Positions 32,974 to 43,515 are shown, numbered from the stretch's first letter. The stretch: 64,000 nucleotides of DNA from Flavobacterium flabelliforme (GCF_017948675.1 NZ_JAGFBU010000006.1:62001-126000), one strand, 5' to 3'. Numbers and translations: made by a program. The notes: generated from the sequence alone by a model not told the origin.

Positions 32974-34500
32974 ATGAACACTACTAAAACAATTCAATCA
33001 GCATTAATCTCTGTATTTTCTAAAGAAGGATTAGAACCTATAGTTAGACAACTAAACAGTCAAAATGTTACACTTTATTCAACTGGAGGAACCGAAAATT
33101 TTATCAAAAATCTAGGAATTCCTGTCATTCCTGTTGAAGATGTTACGTCTTATCCCTCTATTTTGGGTGGTCGTGTTAAAACATTACATCCAAAAGTTTT
33201 TGGCGGAATATTAAATCGTCAAGATAATGAAAGCGATGTACAACAAATGCAAGAGTTTAATATTCCTCAAATTGACTTGGTCATAGTTGACTTATATCCT
33301 TTTGAAAAGACAGTAGCTTCTGGAGCAAGTGAGGCAGATATTATTGAAAAAATTGATATTGGTGGGATTTCATTAATTCGTGCTGCAGCAAAAAACTTTA
33401 AAGATACCGTAATTGTTTCCTCTGTTGATCAATATGCTTTACTATTGGATTTAATTACAACGCAAAATGGCGCCACAACATTAGAAAATAGAAAATTGTT
33501 AGCTACAAAAGCATTTCATGTATCCTCTCATTACGACGGAGCTATTTTTAATTATTTCAACACTGATGAAACCATTTACAAAGAAAGTATTGCTGACGGT
33601 CAAGTTTTAAGATATGGAGAAAACCCACATCAAAAAGGATTTTTCTTTGGTGATTTTGAAGCGATGTTCAAAAAAGTTCATGGAAAAGAATTGTCTTATA
33701 ACAATTTATTAGATGTTGATGCAGCAGTGAATTTGATCAATGAATTTAAAAATGACGGACCTACTTTTGCCATTTTAAAACATAATAACGCTTGTGGTTT
33801 AGCTACAAGAAAAACAATTAGTGAAGCATACAATGCAGCTTTAGCTTGTGATCCTACTTCCGCTTTTGGAGGTGTCTTGATTTCTAACACTAAAATAGAT
33901 GTTGCTACTGCTACAGAAATAAACAAACTTTTTTGTGAAGTGGTAATTGCTCCAGAGTATGATGAGGAAGCAAAAACCATCTTAGAAGAAAAGAAAAACA
34001 GAATAATCTTAATACAAAATACTGTTGAATTACCTAACAAACAAGTTAGAACTTGCTTAAACGGACTTTTAATTCAAGAAAGAAATAACATTACTGACAA
34101 TAAAGAAGCTCTAAAAACCGTTACAGTAACAACTCCTACGGAACAAGAGATTCAAGATTTGATATTTGCGTCTAAAATATGTAAAAACACAAAATCTAAT
34201 ACGATTGTTTTTGCAAAAAACGGAACACTTATATCATCAGGAACTGGACAAACTTCAAGAGTAGATGCATTGCTTCAAGCAATAGAAAAGGCAAATAACT
34301 TCGGATTTGATTTACATGGTGCCTCGATGGCTAGTGATGCTTTTTTTCCTTTTCCGGATTGTGTAGAATTGGCTAAAAAAGCAGGAATTACAGCTGTAAT
34401 TCAGCCTGGAGGTTCGATTAAAGATGAATTAAGTATTAATTATTGCAATGAAAATAAACTTGCAATGGTATTTACAGGAACGCGTCATTTCAAACATTAA
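32974..34500 (+). CDS. purH: Bifunctional AICAR formyltransferase / IMP cyclohydrolase
   Basis: The last two steps of de novo IMP synthesis. The N-terminal IMP cyclohydrolase (MGS-like) domain has LYSTGGTENFIKNLGIPVIP and LGGRVKTLHPKVFGGIL, residues 1-150. The C-terminal formyltransferase domain has LRYGENPHQKGFF near residue 210, ILKHNNACGLATR with the catalytic Lys-His near residue 270, and SDAFFPFPDCVELAKKAGI near residue 455. The length of 508 residues is typical. It stands alone, upstream of the mreB operon. Confidence 0.97.
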   Translation: MNTTKTIQSALISVFSKEGLEPIVRQLNSQNVTLYSTGGTENFIKNLGIPVIPVEDVTSYPSILGGRVKTLHPKVFGGILNRQDNESDVQQMQEFNIPQIDLVIVDLYPFEKTVASGASEADIIEKIDIGGISLIRAAAKNFKDTVIVSSVDQYALLLDLITTQNGATTLENRKLLATKAFHVSSHYDGAIFNYFNTDETIYKESIADGQVLRYGENPHQKGFFFGDFEAMFKKVHGKELSYNNLLDVDAAVNLINEFKNDGPTFAILKHNNACGLATRKTISEAYNAALACDPTSAFGGVLISNTKIDVATATEINKLFCEVVIAPEYDEEAKTILEEKKNRIILIQNTVELPNKQVRTCLNGLLIQERNNITDNKEALKTVTVTTPTEQEIQDLIFASKICKNTKSNTIVFAKNGTLISSGTGQTSRVDALLQAIEKANNFGFDLHGASMASDAFFPFPDCVELAKKAGITAVIQPGGSIKDELSINYCNENKLAMVFTGTRHFKH

Positions 34501-34506
34501 TTTGTT

Positions 34507-34514
34507 TAACTTTG
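34507..34514 (+). promoter_or_regulatory. mreB operon promoter, -7 element TAACTTTG
   Basis: Perfect TAnnTTTG match starting seven bases after the purH stop codon and 41 bases before the mreB start. Confidence 0.65.
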
Positions 34515-34555
34515 CATGCTATTATTTATTATAACTTTTAACCCTTAAAAAACTT

Positions 34556-35584
34556 ATGGGATTTTTTGATTTCATGACCGAGGATATTGCGATAGACCTT
34601 GGTACCGCTAATACTTTAATCATACATAATGATAAAGTTGTAATTGACAGCCCCTCTATAGTTGCTCGCGATAGGGTTTCGGGTAAAATCATTGCTGTAG
34701 GTAAAGAAGCCAACATGATGCAAGGTAAAACACATGAAAACATTAAGACCATAAGGCCTTTGAAAGATGGTGTAATTGCTGACTTTGATGCTTCAGAAAA
34801 AATGATAAGTATGTTTATAAAAAGCATACCTGCATTAAAGAAAAGAATGTTTACACCTGCGTTACGAATGATAGTTTGCATCCCTTCTGGAATTACAGAA
34901 GTAGAAATGCGTGCTGTAAAAGAATCGTGCGAACGCGTAAATGGTAAAGAAGTATATTTGATTCACGAACCTATGGCTGCGGCCATTGGTATTGGTATTG
35001 ATATTATGCAACCTAAAGGAAACATGATTGTTGATATCGGTGGTGGAACAACTGAAATAGCGGTAATTGCTTTAGGTGGAATTGTATGTGACAAATCAGT
35101 TAAGATTGCTGGTGATGTTTTTACAAATGACATAGTATATTATATGCGTACGCAACACAACCTTTTTGTTGGAGAAAGTACTGCTGAGAAAATAAAAATA
35201 CAAATTGGTGCTGCTATAGAAGATTTAGAAACTCCACCAGAAGACATGTCTGTTCAAGGTAGAGATTTACTTACCGGTAAACCTAAACAAGTTGAAGTTT
35301 CATATAGAGAAATTGCAAAAGCATTAGACAAATCTATTCAGCGTATTGAAGATGCCGTAATGGAAACTTTATCTCAGACTCCACCAGAATTAGCTGCTGA
35401 TATTTACAATACTGGTATTTATCTTGCAGGAGGTGGATCAATGCTAAGAGGTCTTGACAAAAGAATTTCTCAAAAAACAGATTTACCAGTTTACATTGCC
35501 GAAGATCCTTTAAGAGCAGTAGTTCGAGGAACTGGAATGGCACTTAAAAATGTAAACAAATTTAAAAGCATTCTTATAAAATAA
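34556..35584 (+). CDS. mreB: Rod shape-determining protein MreB
   Basis: The bacterial actin that organises side-wall peptidoglycan synthesis. MGFFDFMTEDIAIDLGTANT carries the membrane-contact N-terminus and phosphate-1 loop. Also visible are PSGITEVEMRAVKESCE, the phosphate-2 loop NMIVDIGGGTTEIAVIALGG, and the adenosine motif IYLAGGGSMLRGLD. The length of 342 residues is normal. It heads the operon mreB-mreC-mreD-mrdA-rodA. Confidence 0.98.
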   Translation: MGFFDFMTEDIAIDLGTANTLIIHNDKVVIDSPSIVARDRVSGKIIAVGKEANMMQGKTHENIKTIRPLKDGVIADFDASEKMISMFIKSIPALKKRMFTPALRMIVCIPSGITEVEMRAVKESCERVNGKEVYLIHEPMAAAIGIGIDIMQPKGNMIVDIGGGTTEIAVIALGGIVCDKSVKIAGDVFTNDIVYYMRTQHNLFVGESTAEKIKIQIGAAIEDLETPPEDMSVQGRDLLTGKPKQVEVSYREIAKALDKSIQRIEDAVMETLSQTPPELAADIYNTGIYLAGGGSMLRGLDKRISQKTDLPVYIAEDPLRAVVRGTGMALKNVNKFKSILIK

Positions 35585-35672
35585 CAAATAAATTCTAAAT
35601 TCTAAAACTTGTTTAAAGTCTTTAGAATTTAGCATTCAATTTTAAATTTATTTAAATATTCAAATTTAGACA

Positions 35673-36497
35673 ATGCAGCAAATATTTAATTTTATTTTAA
35701 AAAACAGTAACAAAATACTGTTTTTGCTGCTTTTAGGTACATCGTTAACTCTAACGATTCAGTCTCATTCCTTTCACAGAAGCAAAATAATAAGTTCCGC
35801 TAATTTTTTAAGCGGAGGCGTTTATGAAAAAGTAAATAATCTAAATGAGTATTTAAACTTAAAAACTCAAAATGATGAACTTGCTCTTGAAAATGCTAAA
35901 TTAAAAAGCATATTATTTAATAAAAAAGACACTGCTACTGCAAAAGCTTTAGACAGTCTAAAAGGAGTAAAACTAGATGATATAATTGTATCTAAGGTAA
36001 TTCACAATTCCTATAATGTTTACGAAAATTACTTAACACTAAACTCAGGTGAACGAGATGGTGTAAAGCCTGACATGGGTGTTATTAATAGTTTAGGAAT
36101 CGTAGGAATCATAGAAAACACTTCGACTAATTATTCTACCGTTATAAGTATTTTAAATAAAAGAACACAGATTAATGCTAAAATCAAAAAATCAGATCAT
36201 TTTGGTTCTCTAAACTGGAATGGTAAAAGTACTGGTTTTGTGCAACTAACAGATCTTCCAAGATTAGCTCTCATAAAAATAGGAGATACAATCGTAACGG
36301 GAGGGCAATCTGTCATTTTCCCTGAAAATATTAATATTGGAACAATTGCTAAAATTTATAGAGATACACAAACTAACTTTTATACGTTAGATATTAAACT
36401 TTTTAATGACATGACGAACTTAGGACATGTTTATATCCTAAAAAGTAAAAACCGTCAAGAAGTTATTAATTTAGAAAAAAGAGAAAAAGATGAATAG
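35673..36497 (+). CDS. mreC: Rod shape-determining protein MreC
   Basis: An inner-membrane protein with one N-terminal transmembrane helix (LFLLLLGTSLTLTIQS), a coiled coil (about residues 55-85), and a periplasmic double beta-barrel domain (LTLNSGERDGVKPDMGVINS, then VVGIIEN-like and SLNWNGKSTGFVQL). It links MreB to the periplasmic synthetic enzymes. The length of 274 residues is normal. Its 3' end overlaps mreD by 8 bases, so the two are translationally coupled. Confidence 0.95.
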   Translation: MQQIFNFILKNSNKILFLLLLGTSLTLTIQSHSFHRSKIISSANFLSGGVYEKVNNLNEYLNLKTQNDELALENAKLKSILFNKKDTATAKALDSLKGVKLDDIIVSKVIHNSYNVYENYLTLNSGERDGVKPDMGVINSLGIVGIIENTSTNYSTVISILNKRTQINAKIKKSDHFGSLNWNGKSTGFVQLTDLPRLALIKIGDTIVTGGQSVIFPENINIGTIAKIYRDTQTNFYTLDIKLFNDMTNLGHVYILKSKNRQEVINLEKREKDE

Positions 36498-36996
36498 TAC
36501 GCTGTTGGTCAATATTTTCCGTTTTGTACTTTTGCTAGCCCTTCAGATCATCATATTCAACAATATGAATTTTTTGGGATATATAAGTCCATTCCCTTAT
36601 ATTCTATTTATCATTTTATACCCTGTAAACGGTAATAAATCAGCGTTAATAGCCTCTAGTTTTTTATTAGGAATTATAATGGATCTTTTTAGTAATTCTG
36701 GAGGAACTCATGCAACTGCTTGTTTAGTTTTAGCTTATTTTAGACCATCTATTTTTAAGTTTGCATTTGGTTTGAGCTACGAGTATCAAACTATAAAATT
36801 AAATGATGTTATTACACCACAACGATTTTCGTTTATTTTGCTTTCTGTAGTAATACACCATTTTACTTTATTTTTACTAGAAGCATTTCAATTGACCTAT
36901 ATATTAGATACTTTAATAACGACTTTATTAAGTACTGTATTCACCATTATAATCTGTATTATAATCATATATCTTATTAAGCCAAATAAAAGATGA
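36490..36996 (+). CDS. mreD: Rod shape-determining protein MreD
   Basis: A small (168 aa) integral membrane protein with about five hydrophobic segments, containing FLGYISPFPYILFIILYPVN and GIIMDLFSNSGGTHATACL as in Bacteroidota MreD. It acts with MreC in the elongation complex. The start overlaps mreC and the stop overlaps mrdA (ATGA at 36993-36996). Confidence 0.92.
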   Translation: MNSTLLVNIFRFVLLLALQIIIFNNMNFLGYISPFPYILFIILYPVNGNKSALIASSFLLGIIMDLFSNSGGTHATACLVLAYFRPSIFKFAFGLSYEYQTIKLNDVITPQRFSFILLSVVIHHFTLFLLEAFQLTYILDTLITTLLSTVFTIIICIIIIYLIKPNKR

Positions 36997-38945
36997 GAAA
37001 AGTCTTGTTGCCTTCTTTAATTATTATTGCGACCTCTTTACTTTTAATTCGTATTTTTTATTTACAAGTTATTGATGACACTTTAAAATTAAAGTCAGAA
37101 AATAATGCAATTAAAAAAAAATATGAATATCCAGAGAGAGGCTATATCTATGATAGAAAAGGAAAACTTCTCGTAGCCAATCAAGCTTCATATGACATCA
37201 TGGTAATTCCACGTGAAGTAAAGAAATTAGACACCTTAGAATTTTGTCAGTTACTTCACATGACCAAAGAGGACTTTATTAAAAAAATGGAGAAATCTAA
37301 AGTATATAGTCCAAGATTACCATCTGTATTTCTATCTCAATTAAACAAAAGTGAGTTTGCTGCTTTTCAGGAGAAAATACGAAAATATGAAGGTTTTTAT
37401 TTCCAAAAAAGATCGCTTCGTGATTATGAAGTGAATTTTGGCGCTAATATTTTTGGTTTTATCACTCAAGTGAATGAAAAATTGGTTTCGAAAAATCCTT
37501 ACTACAATAGCGGTGATTTGATTGGAAGACAAGGGGTAGAAGAAAGCTATGAAAATCTTTTGCGAGGTGTAAAAGGGATTAAATATTTCCAGAAAGACAA
37601 ATTTAATCGCGAAATAGGATCCTATAAAGATGGTAAATACGATACAATTGCCGTGCAAGGGGAAGATATTAATCTCTCTATAGATGCGCAGCTTCAAAAG
37701 TATGGGGAAGAATTAATGATTAATAAAAGAGGTGGAATTGTTGCTATTGAGCCTAGTTCTGGCGAAATATTAGCATTAGTCACAGCACCTTCATTTGACC
37801 CTGGTATTCTAGTGGGAAGACAACGCTCTAAAAACTATACCGCTTTGTATCACGATTCTATTGCTAAACCACTTTATGATAGAGGATTACTGGCTGAGTA
37901 TCCTCCAGGTTCACCATTTAAAATTTTAACAGGCCTTATTGGCTTGCAAGAAGGTGTAATTAACGAAAATACAACTTTCTTTTGCAATAATGGATTCAGT
38001 TATGGAAGGGGACGATTTATGAAATGCCATCCACATAGTCCTAGCCAACAATTACATAATGGTATTTACAATTCTTGCAACACTTATTTTGCTCAAACCT
38101 ATATGTTAACGATTAACAAATATAACAATCCAGCAAAAGCAGTTGATATTTGGAGTAACCATTTAAAAAGTTTTGGATTAGGCCAGTTTATGGGTTATGA
38201 CTTACCAACAGGAAAAAAAGGGAAAATTCCTGATTCTAAAACCTATAAAAGAATGTATCCAAACGGTGGCTGGAGAAGCACCACAATAGTATCAAACGCA
38301 ATAGGTCAAGGAGAAGTTGTAATGACTCCTATACAACTTGCTAATATGATGGCAACCATTGCTAATGAAGGATATTATTACACGCCTCATATCATAAAAA
38401 AAATAGAAGGACATGCTATTGACAAAAGTTTTACAACCAAACATGTAACTACTATTGATAAAAAATATTTCAAGCCCGTAATAAGCGGACTTTTTGATGT
38501 GTATAATGTTGGTACAGCCAGATCGCTTAGAGTTGAAGGAATTGATATTTGTGGTAAAACAGGAACCGCAGAAAATTTTGCGAAAATTGGTGGAGTCAGA
38601 GTAAAACTAGAAGATCACTCGATCTTTGTAGCTTTTGCTCCAAAAGACAATCCAAAAATAGCGATAGCCGTTATGGTTGAAAATGGAGGTTATGGTGCAG
38701 CAATTGCAGGACCTATTGCGAGTTTGATGATAGAAAAATACCTTAGACAAAAAATAACAAGAACTGACTTGGAGACAAGAATCCTTGCTACAAGTTTACA
38801 AAGTAGGTATGCAAAATTAGGTGGACTTTCTGATAAAGTAAAATCTCAGTTAAGAGTTAGCGATTCGATTTTGAAAAGCAAAACCATTATTCCCACTTTT
38901 AAAGTAAAAATAGATTCAACTAAGGAGCAAAAACCAGTTATATAA
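36993..38945 (+). CDS. mrdA: Penicillin-binding protein 2 (elongasome transpeptidase)
   Basis: A class B PBP that cross-links peptidoglycan during elongation, paired with RodA. One N-terminal membrane helix (LPSLIIIATSLLLIRIFYLQ) is followed by a PBP dimerisation domain and the transpeptidase domain, which has all three active-site motifs: SPFK (in YPPGSPFKILTG), SCN (in YNSCNTYFAQ), and KTG (in CGKTGTAENFAK). The length is 650 residues. It overlaps mreD by 4 bases and is followed by rodA after 5 bases. Confidence 0.97.
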   Translation: MRKVLLPSLIIIATSLLLIRIFYLQVIDDTLKLKSENNAIKKKYEYPERGYIYDRKGKLLVANQASYDIMVIPREVKKLDTLEFCQLLHMTKEDFIKKMEKSKVYSPRLPSVFLSQLNKSEFAAFQEKIRKYEGFYFQKRSLRDYEVNFGANIFGFITQVNEKLVSKNPYYNSGDLIGRQGVEESYENLLRGVKGIKYFQKDKFNREIGSYKDGKYDTIAVQGEDINLSIDAQLQKYGEELMINKRGGIVAIEPSSGEILALVTAPSFDPGILVGRQRSKNYTALYHDSIAKPLYDRGLLAEYPPGSPFKILTGLIGLQEGVINENTTFFCNNGFSYGRGRFMKCHPHSPSQQLHNGIYNSCNTYFAQTYMLTINKYNNPAKAVDIWSNHLKSFGLGQFMGYDLPTGKKGKIPDSKTYKRMYPNGGWRSTTIVSNAIGQGEVVMTPIQLANMMATIANEGYYYTPHIIKKIEGHAIDKSFTTKHVTTIDKKYFKPVISGLFDVYNVGTARSLRVEGIDICGKTGTAENFAKIGGVRVKLEDHSIFVAFAPKDNPKIAIAVMVENGGYGAAIAGPIASLMIEKYLRQKITRTDLETRILATSLQSRYAKLGGLSDKVKSQLRVSDSILKSKTIIPTFKVKIDSTKEQKPVI

Positions 38946-38950
38946 TTCAG

Positions 38951-40186
38951 ATGAAAAATCAAAGTGTATCAAATAATATTGACTGGATAAGTATAATAAT
39001 ATATACTTTACTCGTTATTTTAGGTTGGCTAAACATCTATTCGTCATCATTATCTTCTATGGAAGATACTTACCAAAAACAGCTTATTTTCATTATACTG
39101 ACAATCCCATTAATATTTATTGTTCTTTCTGTAGATGGAAAATTTTATGAAAAATACGCAAGTATTATATTTGGAGTTTCACTACTGACATTAGCCGGTT
39201 TGTTTTTATTTGGAAAAACGATTGCAGGCCAACGCTGTTGGTATGCCATAGGAAGTTTTACAATACAACCTTCAGAATTTGCAAAAGCAGCAACCTCATT
39301 AGCGCTAGCAAAATTTTTGAGTGATACCCAAATCAATTTAAAAGACACCAATAGACAGATACAAGCGCTCGCCATAATATTTTTGCCGGTATTACTTATA
39401 TTGCCCCAGCCAGATCCTGGAAGTGCTTTGATATATAGCATTTTTATAATTGTTCTATACCGCGAAGGACTTCCTAGTTGGTATGTTTGGACGGGATTTA
39501 TCACCATCCTTTTATTTGTACTTACACTTGTTTTAGAGCCCCAATATGTAATCTTAATTGCATTAGGAATAATAATAATTGTTCATTTAAAATCAAGACT
39601 TGCAGATCGAAATATTATTATGAGTACAATTTTATTTCTATTAATTTCTGGTTTTGTACTCTCTGTAGATTATGTATTTGACAATGTATTTAAGCAACAC
39701 CATAGAGACCGTTTTAATATCCTGTTGGGAAAAACAGTAGATATGAAAGGAATTGGATACAATACAAACCAATCCGAAATAGCTATAGGATCAGGTGGAT
39801 GGATTGGTAAAGGATTTCTGGAAGGAACTCAAACTAAAGGAGGATTTGTACCCGAGCAACATACAGATTACATTTTTACCACAGTGGGTGAAGAATGGGG
39901 ATTTGTAGGCTCATTAGTAGTCATAGCTCTATTTGCGGGTCTGTTTCTCAGAATAATCTATTTGGCGGAACGACAAAAAACAAAATTCAGTAGAGTCTAT
40001 GGTTATTGCGTAGCAGGAATTTTATTTACACACTTTTTTGTAAATATCGCAATGGTAGTTGGAATCTTTCCAACCATCGGAGTTCCATTGCCGTTCTTTT
40101 CTTATGGTGGATCAGGACTTTGGGGATTTACTATTCTTCTATTTATATTTATAAAAATGGATGCTAATAAAGTAAACGAATGGTAA
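38951..40186 (+). CDS. rodA: Rod shape-determining protein RodA (SEDS glycosyltransferase)
   Basis: The SEDS-family peptidoglycan glycosyltransferase that polymerises lipid II with PBP2. It is a multi-spanning membrane protein of 411 residues with QPSEFAKAATSLALAKFLSD near residue 105, the PQPDPGSALIY motif, and PEQHTDYIFTTVGEEWGFVG near residue 300. It is the last gene of the operon and converges with the nuclease gene only 7 bases away. No clear terminator is visible, so antisense overlap is likely. Confidence 0.97.
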   Translation: MKNQSVSNNIDWISIIIYTLLVILGWLNIYSSSLSSMEDTYQKQLIFIILTIPLIFIVLSVDGKFYEKYASIIFGVSLLTLAGLFLFGKTIAGQRCWYAIGSFTIQPSEFAKAATSLALAKFLSDTQINLKDTNRQIQALAIIFLPVLLILPQPDPGSALIYSIFIIVLYREGLPSWYVWTGFITILLFVLTLVLEPQYVILIALGIIIIVHLKSRLADRNIIMSTILFLLISGFVLSVDYVFDNVFKQHHRDRFNILLGKTVDMKGIGYNTNQSEIAIGSGGWIGKGFLEGTQTKGGFVPEQHTDYIFTTVGEEWGFVGSLVVIALFAGLFLRIIYLAERQKTKFSRVYGYCVAGILFTHFFVNIAMVVGIFPTIGVPLPFFSYGGSGLWGFTILLFIFIKMDANKVNEW

Positions 40187-40193
40187 CTGTATA

Positions 40194-41039
40194 TTAGTTA
40201 AAACTCCACGCTTTATAATCATTGCTGCTTTCTAATTTTTCTTCTATTTTATCATCTAATTTAGGAAAGAAGTCTATGCCTGTCATTTTCTCAATTTGAT
40301 CAACTGACACGACGAAATCATACAAAGGTTTTTCACTGGCTTCATTTGGGATAAGAAAAGCAATCAGTTTTATTTTGCCATCTGATTTTGATAATAGAAC
40401 TTTATAAAAATAATTAGGAACCGATACCTTTTCTTTTCCAATTGTTTGTAAGGAACTCTCTAATACGCCTCCAGTAATAACATAAAGACCATCATATTTC
40501 ACTGCCCAATAGCGTACTTTTTGCTCTAATCTATTCCAAACTCCATCGTTAAATTTGTGTTTTTGTGGAGAAATATTTGAGGTATAAAACGTGTCATTGT
40601 AAGCATTTTCATCAAAAGACATATCTCCTGCAGGACACAAGTGACCTTTATCGTATCCTGAGTTTTTATAGTTTTTCCAATCAGCAGATCTAGTAGTTAC
40701 TTTAGGATCTTCTATAAAAAAAGGTCTCTGAAAATGTTTATTTAATATGTACTTTTTTTTCAGTTCGTAGGCTACCCATTCTGCTTGTTCAAATTTCTCA
40801 TTATATGAAAGAGAAAAGTAATCATGATTTACGATCTGATTAGTTGTTGAAGTAGGATAAAAATCAAAAGTAACATCAATTTTATCTGTTGGCTTTGTAT
40901 TGATTTCTATAAAATCTGCCTCTCTATTCTTAGTATTGTTGCCGTAGGAATTTCCTATTGAAGCTTCTTTACCATTACAACAAATCAAAAAAAAAGTTAT
41001 AAATAGGACTGGTATAAAATTGATTATAATTTTTATCAT
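40194..41039 (-). CDS. DNA/RNA non-specific endonuclease, lipoprotein
   Basis: Signal peptide with a lipobox-like end (FITFFLICCNGKEAS) indicates an exported, probably lipid-anchored protein. The NUC1 (ββα-metal) nuclease domain has YDKGHLCPAGDMSFDENA near residue 145, the DRGH-type active site with catalytic His, then FYTSNISPQKHKFNDGVWNR. The Asn-containing helix supports metal binding. The 281-residue length is standard. It could serve nutrient acquisition from environmental DNA. It lies downstream of the prc gene but behind a terminator. Confidence 0.92.
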   Translation of the reverse strand: MIKIIINFIPVLFITFFLICCNGKEASIGNSYGNNTKNREADFIEINTKPTDKIDVTFDFYPTSTTNQIVNHDYFSLSYNEKFEQAEWVAYELKKKYILNKHFQRPFFIEDPKVTTRSADWKNYKNSGYDKGHLCPAGDMSFDENAYNDTFYTSNISPQKHKFNDGVWNRLEQKVRYWAVKYDGLYVITGGVLESSLQTIGKEKVSVPNYFYKVLLSKSDGKIKLIAFLIPNEASEKPLYDFVVSVDQIEKMTGIDFFPKLDDKIEEKLESSNDYKAWSFN

Positions 41040-41121
41040 TGTAATTTAGAATAATATCATTGATTGTTTATAATTTATTAAAGATATAAAACTATTATTA
41101 TTAAATTTTATTCTTTTATTT

Positions 41122-41157
41122 TAAATAAAAAACGCTCCATAAAAATATGAAGCGTTT
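41122..41157 (-). terminator. prc terminator
   Basis: On the minus strand AAACGCTTCAT pairs with ATGGAGCGTTT (41157-41147 with 41140-41130, one G-U) and is followed by TTTATTT. Confidence 0.85.
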
Positions 41158-41182
41158 ATAACTATAAAACAGTGATTGTATA

Positions 41183-43360
41183 TTATGACTTCACTAAATT
41201 ATCTTTTTTTAACTTAGTAGACATATTGGTCTTAGAAATAGATTTAGTTTGTAAATCGTCTAAAACATTTAATGCTTCTTCTACATAAATATCTTTTGAC
41301 AACGCTTCATGCCATCTGTCTCTTTTTTCTTTTAAAGTAACATCATTATTCATTATCACTTTTTCATAAGGTAATGATGTGAATATTAAATTATTTTTGT
41401 AATCAGAAAGAGGCTTGTATTTTTTAGCTTTTTCTTCTATTTCAGCTTGTGCGCTTTTAAATTTATTAATATTTAAATTGTACACATTTTCTTTACTTCT
41501 ATTATCAATCCACTTTGCATTTTCCTCAATCAGTTGAAATTGAGAATTACTTAAAATTCTATTCTTGCTATTAACAATTGCTTGACTAAAGTTATTATTA
41601 TTAGACCATTCATTGTAATCTGCTTTGTCTATTTTATCCCATGGCATAGCATTGTCAATATCACGCTCTCCCATTTTTAAATAAGCATATCGGTCTGGCA
41701 TAACAATATCACTTCTTACACCTTCTATTTGTGTTGAACCACCGTTTATTCTGTAAAACTTTTGAGTTGTCGTTTTGATTGCACCTAGATCACCTACTGA
41801 ACTACTGCGAACAAATTCATTCAAATCAAAAACATTTTGAACAGTACCTTTACCATAAGTTTGCTTGCTTCCTATGATAATTCCTCTTTTATAATCTTGA
41901 ATTGCAGCAGCTAAAATTTCTGAAGCAGAAGCAGAAAAACCATTTACCATAATGACCAATGGACCGTCCCATTCTATCTTAGGGTCTCTATCATACAAGA
42001 CTTCTTTTTTTCTACCAGCAGATTTTATTTGTACGATAGGCCCTTGTTCTATAAACAAACCAGCGATATCAACTACTGTAGATAACGATCCTCCTCCATC
42101 ATCACGTACGTCTAAAACGATACCGTTTACTCCTGCTTTTTTTAATCTATCAACTTCTAGAGCGATGTCTTTACCAGCGTCACGTCCATTTTTATTTACA
42201 AAATCGATATAAAATTTCGGAAGATAAATAACACCATATTTTAATCCATTTTTATTAACGATACTAGATTTTGCATAAGTTTCTTCGATTTCTACAATAT
42301 CCCTAACAATTGAAATCACCTTAATAGTGCCATCAACTTTTTTAACTGTTAATCGAACTTCAGAACCTTTTGGTCCTTTTATTTTTTTAACAACATCATC
42401 AAGGCGCATTCCAATAACTTCAACCGCTTCTTTATTTCCTTGACCTACTTTCATGATCAAATCACCAGCTTCTAGTAATTTTCCTCTCCAAGCAGGACCT
42501 CCTGAGATAAGTTCTGTAATTTCAGTAAAATCATTTTTCTTTTGAAGACGAGCTCCAATTCCTTCTAATTTACCACTTATACTTACATCAAAACGTTCCT
42601 TTTCTTCTGGTGCAAAATAATTCGTGTGAGGATCAAAACGAGCTGTAATTGAATTTATGTAAACAGAAAACCAATCATTTCTATTTAAATCCTTTATAAA
42701 TCCAAAGTATTCATCTAGTGATTTCCCAGAAATATCTCTGGTTTCTTTTTCAAGAACATCATACGATTTCACTTTATAACTTGGATCATTTTTCTTTTTA
42801 TCTTGTTCGATTTTTTGCTTATCAACAAGTGATGAAAGTGTAGACAACTTTATTTGTTTCCTCCATTTATCATTTAATTCAGCAGCATCTTTAGGATATG
42901 GAGCCTTTTCATAATCTATGTTAATAGTTTCATCAGTTGTATAATCAAAAGGTTTGCTTAAAATTGATTTGTAAATCTTAGTACTCTCATTCATTCTTTG
43001 AACCAAGCGAGCATAAGTCAAATTAAAGAAAGTCAAATCTTTATTGATCAATTGATCATCTAATTGATATTCATATTTTGAAAATTCATTTATATCCGAT
43101 TGCAAAAAGAATCTCTTAGACGGGTCTAGCGCTTCTATATAATCTTTGTAAATTCCTTTCGAAAAATTATCATCAATCGCTGCTGGATTGTAATGCCCTT
43201 TTTCAATAACAAAAGTCAATAACTCAAGTAGCAATTTGTCTTTTTCTGGGTCATTATCTTTCGAGCCATTCATTTTAAAGGCAAATAATGTCACCGATAT
43301 ACAAACGACAACAAGAATAATTTTATAATTTCTTTTCATAAAGTTAATAATAGTATTCAT
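41183..43360 (-). CDS. prc: Tail-specific (C-terminal processing) peptidase Prc
   Basis: A periplasmic serine protease of family S41 that degrades proteins from their C-termini. Signal anchor near residues 12-28 (YKIILVVVCISVTLFAF), an N-terminal DUF3340-like helical domain, a PDZ domain (ISGKLEGIGARLQKKNDF and GPAWRGKLLEAGDLIMKVG) and the protease domain. The Ser motif is VNGFSASASEIL and the catalytic Lys lies in GSKQTYGKGTVQ. The length is 725 residues, near E. coli Prc. An ATG at codon 8 (43339) gives MKRNYKIILV and is an equally good start. It is divergent from surE. Confidence 0.95.
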   Translation of the reverse strand: MNTIINFMKRNYKIILVVVCISVTLFAFKMNGSKDNDPEKDKLLLELLTFVIEKGHYNPAAIDDNFSKGIYKDYIEALDPSKRFFLQSDINEFSKYEYQLDDQLINKDLTFFNLTYARLVQRMNESTKIYKSILSKPFDYTTDETINIDYEKAPYPKDAAELNDKWRKQIKLSTLSSLVDKQKIEQDKKKNDPSYKVKSYDVLEKETRDISGKSLDEYFGFIKDLNRNDWFSVYINSITARFDPHTNYFAPEEKERFDVSISGKLEGIGARLQKKNDFTEITELISGGPAWRGKLLEAGDLIMKVGQGNKEAVEVIGMRLDDVVKKIKGPKGSEVRLTVKKVDGTIKVISIVRDIVEIEETYAKSSIVNKNGLKYGVIYLPKFYIDFVNKNGRDAGKDIALEVDRLKKAGVNGIVLDVRDDGGGSLSTVVDIAGLFIEQGPIVQIKSAGRKKEVLYDRDPKIEWDGPLVIMVNGFSASASEILAAAIQDYKRGIIIGSKQTYGKGTVQNVFDLNEFVRSSSVGDLGAIKTTTQKFYRINGGSTQIEGVRSDIVMPDRYAYLKMGERDIDNAMPWDKIDKADYNEWSNNNNFSQAIVNSKNRILSNSQFQLIEENAKWIDNRSKENVYNLNINKFKSAQAEIEEKAKKYKPLSDYKNNLIFTSLPYEKVIMNNDVTLKEKRDRWHEALSKDIYVEEALNVLDDLQTKSISKTNMSTKLKKDNLVKS

Positions 43361-43515
43361 GAATTTTTTAATGTAAAGTACAATAGAACTTCACCATAAT
43401 CAGTGTGTTCTCAATAATTTTGGTTAAAGATATAAAAATGTTTTTTCAAACTGAAGTAAATAAACCAAGATAACATTTTTTTATCTTTTGTTCAAAAATT
43501 AACGCAATCAGTGAC

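Noticed and set aside
34522..34881. 119-codon antisense frame inside mreB
   Set aside because: Fully antisense to a conserved gene; no promoter or family match.
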